From positions 372,001 through 436,000 of the forward strand of contig NZ_CP042305.1 in NCBI RefSeq assembly GCF_007859675.1: a stretch of DNA of 64,000 nucleotides, written 5' to 3'. The first letter of the stretch is position 1; the number at the start of each line of letters is the position of its first letter. The DNA is from Humibacter ginsenosidimutans. Its GTDB lineage: Bacteria > Actinomycetota > Actinomycetes > Actinomycetales > Microbacteriaceae. The notes under the pieces were generated by a model. It was not told where the DNA came from, searched no databases, and saw only the letters and a list, made by a program, of their open reading frames with translations. The translations under genes and the position numbers were made by a program. Below, one piece after another: positions 26,149 to 35,385 of the stretch.

Positions 26149-27186
26149 CTAGTCGACCGCGGTAGGTGGCTCGTGAGGGGCGCTGCCCGTTTCGGGCACG
26201 TCGCGCTCCCTGGCGAGTCGCGCGGACTCCGACGCCTCGCGCACTCGCTTGCGCAGGCTCTTCGGGCTGACCACGCGCTCGCCGAGCGCTCCGGGCGTCC
26301 ACGCCTCGACGTCGTCTTCGCTGTAGTCGCTCTTGGACGCCCGGCGCTTGAGGTCGGGGAGCACAGCGCCGGGTGCCAGCCGGCGCGCCGTGATGAGGAA
26401 GCCGGTGTGGGCGATCATGCGGTGATCCGGACGCACGGCGAGACCCTCGACATGCCAGCCGCGCACCATCGTCTCGTTCGAGATGGGCCTGGTGAACAGC
26501 TCGCTCGCCCTGATCGCCTCTGCGACCCTGGAGAGCTGCGTGACGGTGGCGACGTAGCAGAGCAACACGCCACCGGGCTTGAGGGCGGTGGCGCAGGCAT
26601 CCACGCACTCCCACGGCGCGAGCATGTCGAGCACGATGCGATCGACCGTGCCGTCCGGCAGGGTTGCGGGCAGCTGCTCCTGGAGGTCGCCGACCGTGAG
26701 ACTCCACTCGTCGGGCAGCCGCCCGAAGAAGGTCTCGACGTTGCCGCGGGCGACATCGGCGAACTCGTCCCGCCGCTCGAAGGATGCCAGCCGGCCGGCA
26801 GAGCCGATCGCACGCAGCAGCCACAGCGAGAGCGCGCCGGACCCGACGCCCGCCTCGACCACGGTCGCGCCCGGGAAGATGTCGGCCTGGGCGAGGATCT
26901 GCGCGGCGTCCTTCGGGTAGACGATCGCGGCACCGCGAGGCATGGACATGACGAAATCGGTGAGCAGCGGGCGCAGCGCGAGGTGTTCGACGCCCGCCTC
27001 GTTCGCCACGACGGAGCCGTCGGGCAGCCCGATGATGGCGTCGTGCGGAAGCGGGCCCCTGTGGGTGTGGAACACTTTGCCCGGCTCGAGGGTGATGGTG
27101 TGCAGGTGACCTTTGGGCCCGGTGAGCTGCACGCGGTCGCCCGCACGGAACGGGCCGGAGGATGCCGGGACGGCTTCGTCGGTCAC
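26149..27186 (-). CDS. trmI: tRNA (adenine-N1-)-methyltransferase, TrmI type
   Basis: Makes m1A58 in the T-loop of tRNA. A 345-residue protein with an N-terminal beta domain (RAGDRVQLTGPKGHLHTITLEPG), the SAM-binding loop VVEAGVGSGALSLWLLRAIG near residue 109, FERRDEFADVARGNVETFFG, and the catalytic-face motif IVLDMLAPWECVDA. The C-terminal RxxK-rich tail is longer than in the archaeal enzyme, as usual in actinobacteria. GTG at 27186 overlaps the HAD gene stop by 4 bases. In mycobacteria trmI flanks the mpa-dop-pup-proteasome cluster. Confidence 0.92.
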   Translation of the reverse strand: MTDEAVPASSGPFRAGDRVQLTGPKGHLHTITLEPGKVFHTHRGPLPHDAIIGLPDGSVVANEAGVEHLALRPLLTDFVMSMPRGAAIVYPKDAAQILAQADIFPGATVVEAGVGSGALSLWLLRAIGSAGRLASFERRDEFADVARGNVETFFGRLPDEWSLTVGDLQEQLPATLPDGTVDRIVLDMLAPWECVDACATALKPGGVLLCYVATVTQLSRVAEAIRASELFTRPISNETMVRGWHVEGLAVRPDHRMIAHTGFLITARRLAPGAVLPDLKRRASKSDYSEDDVEAWTPGALGERVVSPKSLRKRVREASESARLARERDVPETGSAPHEPPTAVD

Positions 27187-27857
27187 GCGGCACGCTCCTC
27201 GATGAGTTCGATGAGATCGGCGAGGCCACGGCCTGCGAGGGTGGGCCAGAGCGTGTGCTCATCGCTGTCCGGCAGCGGGATCATGTGCGGGACCCCGATG
27301 GCGACCGTGCCCGCCGCGACGGCCGATGCGAGCCCGTTCATGGAGTCCTCGATCGCGACGCAGGCGTGCGGGTCGACGCCGAGCAGCTTCGCGGCATCCA
27401 GATAAGGGTCGGGGAAAGGCTTCGGCCGTTCGACCTCGTCGCCGGTGACCAGCACATCGAAAGCCGGGAACGGGATGTGCGACACGATCTGCTGCGCCAT
27501 CGACCGCACCGACATGGTCACCAGAGCGGTGGGGATGCCGTGGTCGCGCAGCTCGCGGAGCAGCTCCTTCGCGCCCGGGCGCCACGGAACACCGTCGGCG
27601 TCGAGCTGCTCCTGCACGCGCGCGGTGAGCGTGGCGACGATGTCGTCGGCAGGCATGTCCACACCGTGTTCCTGGAACACACGCGCGGACTCCCAGAGGC
27701 CCGATCCCACGAGCACGAGGGCGTCGTCATGCGTCCAGGCCCCGCCGTGGGCGTGCACAAGTTCGGTCTCGGCCTGCATCCAGTACGGCTCGGTGTCGAC
27801 GAGGGTGCCGTCCATGTCGAACAGCACGGCGGCAGGGGTCGCAGAGGTCACGAGCAT
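27183..27857 (-). CDS. HAD superfamily hydrolase (beta-phosphoglucomutase-like)
   Basis: A 224-residue haloacid-dehalogenase-fold phosphatase or mutase. Motif I is VLFDMDGTLVDTEPYWMQAE, motif II is TALVTMSVRS, motif III is the Lys in EVERPKPFPDPYLDAAKLLG, and motif IV is AIEDSMNGLASAVAAG. The cap domain between motifs I and II is of the helical type found in beta-phosphoglucomutase-like proteins. The substrate is unknown. The start ATG at 27857 (MLVTSATPAAVL) is chosen over a TTG one codon upstream. Translation is coupled to trmI. Confidence 0.9.
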   Translation of the reverse strand: MLVTSATPAAVLFDMDGTLVDTEPYWMQAETELVHAHGGAWTHDDALVLVGSGLWESARVFQEHGVDMPADDIVATLTARVQEQLDADGVPWRPGAKELLRELRDHGIPTALVTMSVRSMAQQIVSHIPFPAFDVLVTGDEVERPKPFPDPYLDAAKLLGVDPHACVAIEDSMNGLASAVAAGTVAIGVPHMIPLPDSDEHTLWPTLAGRGLADLIELIEERAA

Positions 27858-27973
27858 CAAGTCTAGGCGGGCGCTCTGCCCTGCCGTGGCGGCTCCCGGC
27901 GTCGGGAGGACGTGCGGCCTATTCTGGATGGACGCGTCCAGACGGGCGCCGACAACCGAAGGCAGCCGACAGC

Positions 27974-28915
27974 GTGAGCAACGACAGCGGGATCTTCGAC
28001 GGGCGCATCCTCGTGGTGGCCTTCGAGGGATGGAACGACGCGGGAGAGGCGGCGAGCGGCGCCGTGCGCGCCCTCAAGGACTCTCTCGACGTCGTGCCGA
28101 TCGCGAGCATCGACCCCGAGCTCTACTACGACTTCCAGTTCAACCGCCCCGTGCTGGCCGGCGACGACGACGGCAGGCGCCAGCTGGAGTGGCCGGGAGC
28201 CGTGGTGTACGCGCCGGTCTCGCCTGGCATCCGCGTCGATCCACTCGACGACGACGGCGGGATGCACGCGGCGGGAAGCGGCGTCGGCAACCTCTATCTG
28301 CTGCTCGGCACCGAGCCATCGCGCAGCTGGAAGGCGTTCACGGGCGAGCTGATCGACGCTGCGCTCGCCTCGGGGATCGACGGCATCGTGCTGCTGGGAT
28401 CCATGCTGGCCGACGTGCCGCACACACGGCCCATCTCCGTGTTCGTCTCCAGCGAGAACCCGCAGGTGCGCTCCGACCTCGGAGTCGAACGGCCCACGTA
28501 CGAGGGGCCGGTGGGCATCCTCAGCGTCGTCGGCGACGCGGCGGAGGCGGTGGGCATTCCCACGCTCGCGCTCTGGGCGTCCGTGCCGCACTACGTGCAC
28601 AACTCCCCCAGCCCGAAGGCGATGCTCGCCCTGATCGAGAAGCTGGAGCAGCTGATCGACGTGACGATTCCGCGTGGCGACCTCGTTGCGGACTCGGCGG
28701 CCTGGGAGAGCGGCATCGACGCGCTCGCGGCCGACGACGAAGACATGGCCGCCTACATCGAACAGCTCGAGCAGGCGCGCGACACCGTCGACTCCCCCGA
28801 GGCCAGCGGCGAGGCGATCGCCCAGGAGTTCGAGCGGTACCTGCGTCGTCGCGGCGACGGACGGGGAGACAAGGGCGACGGCCGCGGGCCAGACGAACCC
28901 TGGCGGCGCGACTAA
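27974..28915 (+). CDS. PAC2 family protein
   Basis: A 313-residue protein of the PAC2 family, related to eukaryotic proteasome assembly chaperones and common in actinobacteria. Visible parts: ILVVAFEGWNDAGEAASGAVRAL, YYDFQFNRPVL, LYLLLGTEPSRSWKAFTGELI, GIVLLGSMLADVPHTRPI and LALWASVPHYVHNSPSPKAML. The C-terminal tail is charged and Gly/Arg-rich. GTG at 27974 is the start. No proteasome genes are present in the window although this family is often mentioned with them, so the role here is unclear. It converges on mshC with a large hairpin between. Confidence 0.92.
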   Translation: MSNDSGIFDGRILVVAFEGWNDAGEAASGAVRALKDSLDVVPIASIDPELYYDFQFNRPVLAGDDDGRRQLEWPGAVVYAPVSPGIRVDPLDDDGGMHAAGSGVGNLYLLLGTEPSRSWKAFTGELIDAALASGIDGIVLLGSMLADVPHTRPISVFVSSENPQVRSDLGVERPTYEGPVGILSVVGDAAEAVGIPTLALWASVPHYVHNSPSPKAMLALIEKLEQLIDVTIPRGDLVADSAAWESGIDALAADDEDMAAYIEQLEQARDTVDSPEASGEAIAQEFERYLRRRGDGRGDKGDGRGPDEPWRRD

Positions 28916-28924
28916 CGAATCGGC

Positions 28925-28983
28925 CTGACGGCAGCTCGCCGATCCGCCACCGCGGGCTGTGGCCGCGGCGGCGAGGCCGTCAG
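28925..28983. terminator. Nested hairpin between the PAC2 gene and mshC
   Basis: The 59-bp segment folds with outer arms CTGACGGC/GCCGTCAG, inner arms CTCGCCG/CGGCGAG and a CCGCGG pair near the tip. It lies between convergent stops (28915 and 28980) and overlaps the last bases of mshC. No T-run follows, so it is probably a bidirectional, GC-type terminator. Confidence 0.6.
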
Positions 28984-30221
28984 AGCTCGATGCCGAGGAG
29001 CGCGTCCACGAGCGCGCCGATCAGCTGCGGATCGTCGACTCCGCTCGCCGCCGCGTCGTCGACGGCCGCCAACGCACCTGGAGTGTCGAGGTCGTCGGCG
29101 AGTCGCTCTCGCACGGTGTCCAGCACGTCGTCGGCGCTCGCCGCGTCGTCGTCGGCACGGATGCCCCGCCACGCCGCCAGCCGCAGCTCCGCCTCGTGCA
29201 GTCCCTCCTCCGTCCACTCCCACTCCGCGCGGTAGTGGTGGGCGAGCAACGCCAGACGGATGGCCGCCGGCTCGACGCCGCGCTGACGCAACTGCGACAC
29301 CAGCACCAGATTGCCCAGCGACTTGCTGATCTTCTCGCCCTGATACGAGATGAGCCCCGCATGGCTGTAGACCTCGGCGAGCGGATGCCCGCTGAGCGAG
29401 GCCGCGTGGGCCGCGCTGAACTCGTGGTGCGGGAAGAGCAGATCCGCTCCCCCGCCCTGCACCGTGAAATCGGGGCCGAGGTGCTTCAGCGCGATCACGG
29501 AGCACTCGATGTGCCAGCCAGGACGCCCCCTGCCGACCGTGGTGCTCCAGGACGGCTCTCCGTCGCGCACGGCGCGCCAGAGAAGGGGATCGAGCGCGTC
29601 GCGCTTGCCCTGTCTGCTCGGGTCGCCGCCGCGTTCGGCGAACAGCGCGAGCATGACGTCACGAGAGAGGTTGCTCTCCTCGCCGAGGTGCCACGGGCCG
29701 ATGCGGGTGGCGGCCGCCGTGTCGAAGTAGACGTCGTCTTCTGCGGAGTCGGGGGTGGGGACCCGATAGGCGACGCCGGCGTCGATGAGGGTGGCAACGG
29801 CATCCGCGATCTCGTCCACCACCTCGGTCACGGCCACGTAGTCGTGCGGCGGCAGCGCGCGCAGCGCCGTCATGTCGTCGCGGAAGAGCTGGATCTGCCC
29901 GGCGGCGAGCTCGCGCCAGTCGACGCCGGTGGCGGTCGCACGCTCCAGCAGCGGGTCGTCGACATCGGTGATGTTCTGCGTGTAATGGATGCCGAATCCG
30001 GCATCCAGCCACACCCGCTGCAGCGTGTCGAACGCGAGGTAGGTGTTGGCGTGGCCGACGTGCGTCGCGTCGTAGGGTGTGACCCCGCACACATAGAGCC
30101 GAGCCGTCTCTCCGGCGGGACGCGCGCTCACCCTGCCCTGTGAGGCGCTGTCGTACAGCTCGGGTGGCCGGCCGGTTCCGGGCAGCCGAGGCACGCTCGG
30201 AGCGGGCCAGGACTCAGGCAC
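28980..30221 (-). CDS. mshC: Cysteine:1-D-myo-inosityl 2-amino-2-deoxy-alpha-D-glucopyranoside ligase
   Basis: ATP-dependent ligase of mycothiol synthesis that joins cysteine to glucosaminyl-inositol. It is a paralogue of cysteinyl-tRNA synthetase, but the N-terminus [21 protein letters not shown] and the length (413 residues) are those of MshC. The class I signatures are [20 protein letters not shown] (HIGH-like) and EKISKSLGN (KMSKS-like). The zinc/cysteine site includes the Cys in YVCG and the HIECSVIAL segment. GTG at 30221 overlaps the uppP stop by 8 bases. The mshC-uppP pair is conserved among actinobacteria. It indicates that the organism makes mycothiol. Confidence 0.95.
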   Translation of the reverse strand: MPESWPAPSVPRLPGTGRPPELYDSASQGRVSARPAGETARLYVCGVTPYDATHVGHANTYLAFDTLQRVWLDAGFGIHYTQNITDVDDPLLERATATGVDWRELAAGQIQLFRDDMTALRALPPHDYVAVTEVVDEIADAVATLIDAGVAYRVPTPDSAEDDVYFDTAAATRIGPWHLGEESNLSRDVMLALFAERGGDPSRQGKRDALDPLLWRAVRDGEPSWSTTVGRGRPGWHIECSVIALKHLGPDFTVQGGGADLLFPHHEFSAAHAASLSGHPLAEVYSHAGLISYQGEKISKSLGNLVLVSQLRQRGVEPAAIRLALLAHHYRAEWEWTEEGLHEAELRLAAWRGIRADDDAASADDVLDTVRERLADDLDTPGALAAVDDAAASGVDDPQLIGALVDALLGIEL

Positions 30222-31083
30222 TGAGCACCCCCGTGGCGAGCAGGATCATCAGGAGCACGCCGACCGCGATGCGGTAGACGACGAACGGCAGGAAGCTGCG
30301 CCGCGAGATGTAGCGCATGAAGAACGCGATCACGAGCAGTCCGACGGCGAAGGCGACGACCGTTGCGCCGAACGTGTCGACTCCCGAGAACACCTCCGGC
30401 GTGCAGGTGTGCGCGAGAGCGTCGGACGAGCCGGCGACGCACGGATGCTTGACCGACTTGTAGAGCTCGTAGAGCCCGCTGCCGAAGACGGCAGGCATGG
30501 CGAGCAGGAACGAGTACCGTGCGGCGGCGCTGCGCTGATAGCCCATGAAGAGACCGGCTGAGATCGTGCCGCCCGAGCGCGAGACGCCGGGGATGAGGGC
30601 GAGGGACTGAGCGAGTCCGTAAATGGCGGCATGGCCCCACGTGAGCTCGGAGACGCGTCGAGTGCGTGCTCCGACATGGTCGGCGATCCAGAGGATGACG
30701 CCGAACAGCACGAGCATCACGGCCACGATCCACAACGACCTGAAGGTGGTCTCGATCGCGTTCTGGAACAGCAGACCGAGCACGACGATGGGGATGCTGC
30801 CCACGATGATCATCCATCCGAGGCGGGCATCCGGGTCGTTCCGCGGAATGCGGCCGAAGAGCGCGAGGAACCAGCGTTTGATGATGTTGGTGACATCGCG
30901 CCAGAAGTAGACGAGCACGGCGAGTTCCGTGCCCAGCTGGATGATCGCGGTGAACGCCGCCCCCGGATCAGCCCCCGTTCCGAGCAGCTCGCCGACGATG
31001 CGCACGTGCGCGCTGGAGGAGACGGGGAGGAACTCGGTGAGTCCCTGGACGAGGCCGAGAATCAGCGCGTTGACGAAGTCCAT
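30214..31083 (-). CDS. uppP: Undecaprenyl-diphosphatase
   Basis: Membrane phosphatase (BacA/UppP family) that recycles the lipid carrier for peptidoglycan synthesis and confers bacitracin tolerance. The 289-residue protein has about eight hydrophobic segments and both signatures: [20 protein letters not shown] at the N-terminus and [19 protein letters not shown] near residue 175. ATG at 31083 is used (a TTG precedes it directly). It is followed by mshC with an 8-base overlap and preceded by the M20 peptidase at 13 bases. Confidence 0.96.
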   Translation of the reverse strand: MDFVNALILGLVQGLTEFLPVSSSAHVRIVGELLGTGADPGAAFTAIIQLGTELAVLVYFWRDVTNIIKRWFLALFGRIPRNDPDARLGWMIIVGSIPIVVLGLLFQNAIETTFRSLWIVAVMLVLFGVILWIADHVGARTRRVSELTWGHAAIYGLAQSLALIPGVSRSGGTISAGLFMGYQRSAAARYSFLLAMPAVFGSGLYELYKSVKHPCVAGSSDALAHTCTPEVFSGVDTFGATVVAFAVGLLVIAFFMRYISRRSFLPFVVYRIAVGVLLMILLATGVLSA

Positions 31084-31096
31084 CAATGCCTTTCGG

Positions 31097-32440
31097 TCAG
31101 TAGGTGGACAACAGGTGACGCAGCACGGTGCGGCCGAACACGAGGGAGTCGAGAGGCACCCGCTCGTCGACGCCGTGGAACATGGCAGGGAAATCGACGT
31201 CGGCGGGCAGCTTCAGCGGCGCGAACCCGTAGCCGGTGATGTCCAGTCGCTTCAGGGCTTTGTTGTCGGTGCCCCCGGAGAGCAGGTACGGCAGCACGAC
31301 GGCCTCGGGGTCGTGCGCGATCAGCGACTCTTTCATCGCCGTCACCAGCGGGCCGGCGAACGGCGCCTCGAGTCCGATGTCGCGGTGCACGATCTCGATG
31401 TCCACATCGTCGTCGATGAGCTCGCGCACCTTCAGCAGCACATCGTCTTCATCGCCGGCGAGCGTGCGGATGTCGACCAGCGCCTCCGCGCGCTCCGGCA
31501 CGACGTTGTGCTTGTAGCCGGCCTTGAGCAGCGTGGGGTTGCTCGTGGTGCGCAGCGTGGCTCGCACGAAACCGGATGCCGTTCCGCTGCGCAGCACCAC
31601 CTCGTCCGGTCCCAGCGCCACAGGGTCGACTCCCATCAGCCGCGCCAGCTCGTCGACGAGCTGCGTCGTGGTGTCGGTGAGCTGCAGTGGCCACTCGTGC
31701 GATCCGATGGTGACGATCGCCTTCGCGAGCTTCGTGACCGCGTTGTCGCTGACCATCCGCGAGCCGTGCGCCGCCGCTCCACGAGCGACGAGCCGCAGCC
31801 AGAGCAGCGACTTCTCCCCTGTCTGCAGCAGGTAGGCGCGGGTGCCCGCGACATCGACCGAATACCCGCCCACCTCGCTGATGGCCTCTGTGGCGCCGTC
31901 GAAGACGTCTGGATGCTCGTCGACCATGAAGTGCGAGCCGAACAGTCCGCCGTCTTCCTCATCGGCGAAGAACGCGATCACGAGGTCGCGCTCCGGTGCT
32001 TCGCCGGCCTTGAGGATGTCTCCCACCGCGGTGAGGATCATCGCGTCCATGTTCTTCATGTCCACGGCCCCGCGGCCCCACAGAAGCCCGTCATGGATCT
32101 CGCCCGCGAACGGGTCGAACGTCCAGTCCGACGGGTCGGCGGGAACCACGTCGAGGTGGCCGTGCACCACAAGTGCCGGCTTGCTCCGGTCGCGACCGGC
32201 GACCCGCGCGACGACGGTCGTGCGATCCGGCCTCGACTCGTAGGTGCGAGGGTGCAGCCCCAGGGAGGCGAGGTGTTCGCTGACGTAGGCGGCGGCATCC
32301 GCCTCGCCCTTCGCCCGTCCCTCGCCCCAGTTGGTGGTGTCGATGCGAATGAGGTCCCGGGCGATCCGCGCCGTCTCGTCGAGGTGGTGCTCAGCTCCCG
32401 GAGATCCGACTCCGTCGGTGGTCTCGTTCGGGGTGGTCAT
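31097..32440 (-). CDS. M20/M25/M40 family metallopeptidase
   Basis: A cytoplasmic di-zinc peptidase or deacylase of 447 residues. Metal ligands are visible in [17 protein letters not shown] (His, Asp), [15 protein letters not shown] (Asp) and [21 protein letters not shown] (catalytic Glu and metal Glu), with a late His in [14 protein letters not shown] dimerisation domain lies near residues 215-330. It has the pattern of the ArgE/DapE/carboxypeptidase G2 group, but the substrate cannot be set. It probably heads the uppP-mshC transcript. ATG at 32440. Confidence 0.92.
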   Translation of the reverse strand: MTTPNETTDGVGSPGAEHHLDETARIARDLIRIDTTNWGEGRAKGEADAAAYVSEHLASLGLHPRTYESRPDRTTVVARVAGRDRSKPALVVHGHLDVVPADPSDWTFDPFAGEIHDGLLWGRGAVDMKNMDAMILTAVGDILKAGEAPERDLVIAFFADEEDGGLFGSHFMVDEHPDVFDGATEAISEVGGYSVDVAGTRAYLLQTGEKSLLWLRLVARGAAAHGSRMVSDNAVTKLAKAIVTIGSHEWPLQLTDTTTQLVDELARLMGVDPVALGPDEVVLRSGTASGFVRATLRTTSNPTLLKAGYKHNVVPERAEALVDIRTLAGDEDDVLLKVRELIDDDVDIEIVHRDIGLEAPFAGPLVTAMKESLIAHDPEAVVLPYLLSGGTDNKALKRLDITGYGFAPLKLPADVDFPAMFHGVDERVPLDSLVFGRTVLRHLLSTY

Positions 32441-32535
32441 GCTGCCAACGCTACCGGGTGCCGGGTGTGCAAAGGGGCCTCTGGTTTCGTGCTAATCTCG
32501 TACGTCGGCGGTTGAGACATCAGCTTCCGAACTGC

Positions 32536-32621
32536 GCGCGGGTGGCGGAATAGGCAGACGCGCTAGCTTGAGGTGCTAGTGCCCTTTATCGGGCGTGGGG
32601 GTTCAAGTCCCCCCTCGCGCA
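32536..32621 (+). tRNA. tRNA-Leu (anticodon GAG)
   Basis: An 86-nt class II tRNA with acceptor stem GCGCGGG paired to CTCGCGC (one G-U), discriminator A at 32621, a D-loop GGCGGAATAGGCAGACGC region, the anticodon stem-loop CTAGC-TTGAGGT-GCTAG giving anticodon GAG, a long variable arm (TGCCCTTTATCGGGCG) and T-arm GGGGGTTCAAGTCCCCC. The 3' CCA is not encoded. A strong hairpin begins at its last base. Confidence 0.95.
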
Positions 32622-32668
32622 CAAAGTGAAGAAGGCCGGTCCGAAAGGGCCGGCCTTCTTCACTTTGT
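32621..32668 (+). terminator. Hairpin directly after tRNA-Leu
   Basis: A perfect 19-bp stem (arms 32621-32639 and 32650-32668, beginning ACAAAGTGAAG and ending CTTCACTTTGT) with a 10-base loop. The downstream arm is pyrimidine-rich (CTTCTTCACTTTGT). It should terminate the tRNA transcript. Confidence 0.75.
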
Positions 32669-32761
32669 CCGCGTCGGGTCGCCTTGAACGCCCCCGGGTG
32701 GGCCCCCATCGCTGGGGGTCCCCGCGCGCCGCGCAGCGGCGTGTGGGGGAAGCGATAGGGA

Positions 32762-32824
32762 CAAGTCCCCCCTCGCGCACAAAACAAAAAGGTCCGGTCC
32801 GAAAGGGCCGGCCCTCTTTCTTTG
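32762..32824 (+). repeat. Duplicated tRNA-Leu 3' end plus a second related hairpin
   Basis: The 22 bp at 32762-32783 (CAAGTCCCCC through GCGCACAAA) repeat exactly the tRNA 3' end at 32604-32625. Both copies are followed by a hairpin that contains GGTCCGAAAGGGCCGGCC-like sequence, here at about 32778-32824 with an imperfect A-rich/T-rich stem. The rest of the tRNA is not present in the second copy. The pair, 158 bases apart, looks like an integration scar or a local duplication of the tRNA end and its terminator. Confidence 0.75.
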
Positions 32825-32882
32825 TCCGTGAAGAGTCGGCGCGAGCGGCCCAGGGGCGAGCGCCGTATGGGCGCGACGCGGA

Positions 32883-33485
32883 TCAGTGCCGCGCCATGCG
32901 GGACTTCTTGGCCTTGTTGCCGCAGGTGTTCATCGAGCACCATCGACGGTTGCCGCCCCTGCTCGTGTCGAGGAACAGTCCTGCGCAGTCGACGCCCTCG
33001 CAGGTCTTGACCCGCCCTGCGGCCGATGTTCCGAGAACGGCGATCGCATCGGCGGCGATCACCGCGAGGGCGTCGGTGACGGGATGCCTGGGGTCGAGCA
33101 TCCATCGGCTCTTCTGCTCGACGAGTCGCGCGACAGGACGACCGGCCGCGGCAGCGGTGTTGATGATGTCCACGTCTGATGCGGACGGAACGACGGCTCG
33201 CGCGATCGCGGAGCCCGCGCGGTAGATGGCCTCGCGCAGGGCGATGGCGGTGGCGAGCTCTTTCGAGCTGACGTCACGGGTGAGGTCGAGGCCGGTCGCG
33301 AGCATCCAGAGCCTCATGCGCTCCGGTGAGACCAATCGTTCGAAGGGAGCCGAGCCGGCACGGTGGCTGACCGTGGCGGCGAAGCGGAACGCCAGCACTT
33401 CGTTGTCGAGGCGGAACTGTCGCGAGGCATCCTCTGCTGCCACGGCGGGCTCGGTTGCGCGGCCAATCGTCGCGTCGTGTGCCAT
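32883..33485 (-). CDS. CGNR zinc-finger (ABATE-domain) protein
   Basis: A 200-residue putative transcription regulator. The C-terminal zinc finger has the family pattern: VKTCEGVDCAGLFLDTSRGG then RRWCSMNTCGNKAKKSR, giving Cys-x4-Cys and Cys-x4-Cys ligands with the CGN box (Lys in place of the usual Arg). The N-terminal ABATE domain (LRLDNEVLAFRFAATVSHR-like through ALREAIYRAGSAIARA) is thought to bind a small molecule. ATG at 33485. The divergent dehydrogenase gene starts 113 bases away and could be its target. Confidence 0.9.
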   Translation of the reverse strand: MAHDATIGRATEPAVAAEDASRQFRLDNEVLAFRFAATVSHRAGSAPFERLVSPERMRLWMLATGLDLTRDVSSKELATAIALREAIYRAGSAIARAVVPSASDVDIINTAAAAGRPVARLVEQKSRWMLDPRHPVTDALAVIAADAIAVLGTSAAGRVKTCEGVDCAGLFLDTSRGGNRRWCSMNTCGNKAKKSRMARH

Positions 33486-33597
33486 CGCCCGTCCTTCGGT
33501 GTTGGGTGAACTGTCTCAGATGGTTCGTGACGAGCCTACACTCGGCCATACTTGAACCGACTGAATAGGTTCATTGATCGTCATCGAGGGGACACGC

Positions 33598-34473
33598 ATG
33601 AGCAGCATCGCCGTCATCGGACTCGGCGCGATGGGACGCCCCATCGCCCGCAACCTTCTGGCAGCAGGACACGACGTGATCGTCTGGAACCGCTCCCCCG
33701 ATCCCGAGGCGCAACTCGTGGCCATGGGTGCACGTTCGGCGTCGAGCGTCGCCGATGCGCTGCGCGCGGGCGTCGTGTTCTCGACGCTGTCGAACGACGA
33801 CGCCGTGGCCGACGTCTTCCTCGACTCGGGAGTGCTCGGGGGTGCGCCGACGGGAACCGTGCACGTGAACCTGTCGACGGTGAGCGCCGAGCTCGCCCGC
33901 TCGGCGGCCGACGTGCACGCTGCGCACGGCGTCGGCTACGTCGCCGCGCCCGTGTTCGGCCGTGCACCCGTTGCGGAAGCGGGAAAACTGAACGTGCTCG
34001 CCGCCGGGGATCCCGGGCTCATCGAGCGCGTTCAGCCGTTCTTCGACGTGATCGGCTCCCGCACCTGGCGCCTCGGTGACCGGCCCGAGCAGGCGAACGT
34101 CGTGAAGATCATCGGCAACTACCTCATCGCCGCAGCGATCCAGTCCCTCGGGGAGGCCGTGAGCCTGGCCGAGCGGACCGGCGTCGACGCAGCGCAGCTG
34201 ATCGAGCTTCTGACCACGACGCTCTTCCCCGGCCAGGTCTACGCCTCCTACGGTGCGCTGATCGCCGAGCGCCGCTACCAGCCGGCGGCGTTCACCACCA
34301 CGCTCGGCCGCAAAGACCTTCACCTCGCCCTCGACGCGGCGGCCGAGCATGACCTGACGATGCCCACAGGAGAGCTGCTGCGGGAGGTCTTCGATCTGGC
34401 CGTGCGTGACGGGCACGGCGACGACGACTGGGCATCCATCGCCGAACAGCAACCGCGCGCGCGGCGCGACTGA
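33598..34473 (+). CDS. NAD(P)-dependent beta-hydroxyacid dehydrogenase family oxidoreductase
   Basis: A 291-residue member of the 3-hydroxyisobutyrate dehydrogenase family. N-terminal Rossmann loop IAVIGLGAMGRPIARNLLAAGHDVIVWNR, substrate-side motif VHVNLSTVSAELARS, VAAPVFGRAPVAEAGKL, and the catalytic Lys in EQANVVKIIGNYLIAAAIQSLGEA. The start ATG at 33598 has GAGGGG upstream. The exact hydroxyacid or imine substrate is not evident. Divergent from the CGNR regulator. Confidence 0.92.
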   Translation: MSSIAVIGLGAMGRPIARNLLAAGHDVIVWNRSPDPEAQLVAMGARSASSVADALRAGVVFSTLSNDDAVADVFLDSGVLGGAPTGTVHVNLSTVSAELARSAADVHAAHGVGYVAAPVFGRAPVAEAGKLNVLAAGDPGLIERVQPFFDVIGSRTWRLGDRPEQANVVKIIGNYLIAAAIQSLGEAVSLAERTGVDAAQLIELLTTTLFPGQVYASYGALIAERRYQPAAFTTTLGRKDLHLALDAAAEHDLTMPTGELLREVFDLAVRDGHGDDDWASIAEQQPRARRD

Positions 34474-34495
34474 GCGTTCTCGTCTGCGGCGTGGC

Positions 34496-35239
34496 TCAGC
34501 GCAGCGGCGTCCAGCCAGGCGGCAGCAGTGCGTTGGTCATGGCGCGCTCCCGGTCGTCGGCGGCGGACCAGCCCTGCGCCTCGTCCTCGGAGTCGAAGCC
34601 GCCGCGCGCCAGACGGAAGCCGACGTCGTCTTGGTAGGTGCGGGCATCCCCTCCACGACGGGTGGATGCCCGCACGCTCCACGCGTCATCCGCGAATCCA
34701 CCGCCTCGGAACACGCGATAGGCGCCGTAGCGGGCGGGGTCGAGCAGGTCCCAGCACCACTCCCACACGTTGCCGAGCGTGTCGAAAAGGCCGTTGAGGT
34801 TCGGATGCTTCGCCCCCACATTCTGCGGTGAGCTCACGCCGTCCGTAGCCGTCCAGGCGACCTCCGCGAGCGGACCGTAGTGCGGCCCCGCGGATCCCGC
34901 TCGGCACGCGAATTCCCACTCCGCCTCTGTGGGCAGGCGGAAGCCGTCGGAGTCGACGTGCCACGTGACATCCTCGCCATCGAAGGAATAGGCGGGCTCG
35001 AGGCCTTCCCACTCGGATGCCGCGTTGCAGACCCGGATGGCGCGCAGCCAGCTCACCTCGACTGCCGGCCGGCGTGGATGGGAGGCCGTCTCGCCGATGA
35101 GCTCCGCGAGCTGCTCCTGCGTGACCGCGTAGACGCCGAGATCGAAGGGCTCGAGTTCGACCGCGCGCCTCGCCTTGCGTCGTGCGTCGTGCAAGGTCAC
35201 CGAGCCGCCCTCGATGCGTGCGAGCTCGATGTCGGCCAT
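34496..35239 (-). CDS. SUMF1/formylglycine-generating-enzyme-domain protein (catalytic cysteines absent)
   Basis: A 247-residue protein with an FGE-sulfatase (SUMF1) fold: GGSVTLHDARRKARRAVELEPFDLGVYAVT, the FRLPTEAEWEFACRAGSAGP box, GLFDTLGNVWEWCWDLLDP and the final VFRGGGFADDAWSVRASTRRGG with VGFRLAR. True formylglycine-generating enzymes have two cysteines in the segment after the RGGS motif; here that segment (about residues 190-215) has none. It is therefore probably a non-sulfatase-activating paralogue, for example a C-type-lectin-fold binding or oxidase-like protein. ATG at 35239 is preferred; two more residues are possible upstream. Confidence 0.88.
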   Translation of the reverse strand: MADIELARIEGGSVTLHDARRKARRAVELEPFDLGVYAVTQEQLAELIGETASHPRRPAVEVSWLRAIRVCNAASEWEGLEPAYSFDGEDVTWHVDSDGFRLPTEAEWEFACRAGSAGPHYGPLAEVAWTATDGVSSPQNVGAKHPNLNGLFDTLGNVWEWCWDLLDPARYGAYRVFRGGGFADDAWSVRASTRRGGDARTYQDDVGFRLARGGFDSEDEAQGWSAADDRERAMTNALLPPGWTPLR

Positions 35240-35385
35240 CCGCAAAGTATGTCAGCGGCCGCACCGACCCACGGCTGAGTGCGCAGAGCGTGACGGGCGC
35301 CCTGTGCCGCGTGGCTCCCCTGCGCGCCCATTCCGGCGTGACAGGCTCGCCATCAGCAGTGCGCGCGATGCGAGGGGAAACGCCG

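Noticed and set aside
32563-33105. Open frame on the minus strand through the tRNA-Leu region
   Set aside because: Its C-terminal EGGLEPPRPIKGTSTSS is the well-known false translation of a tRNA-Leu gene.
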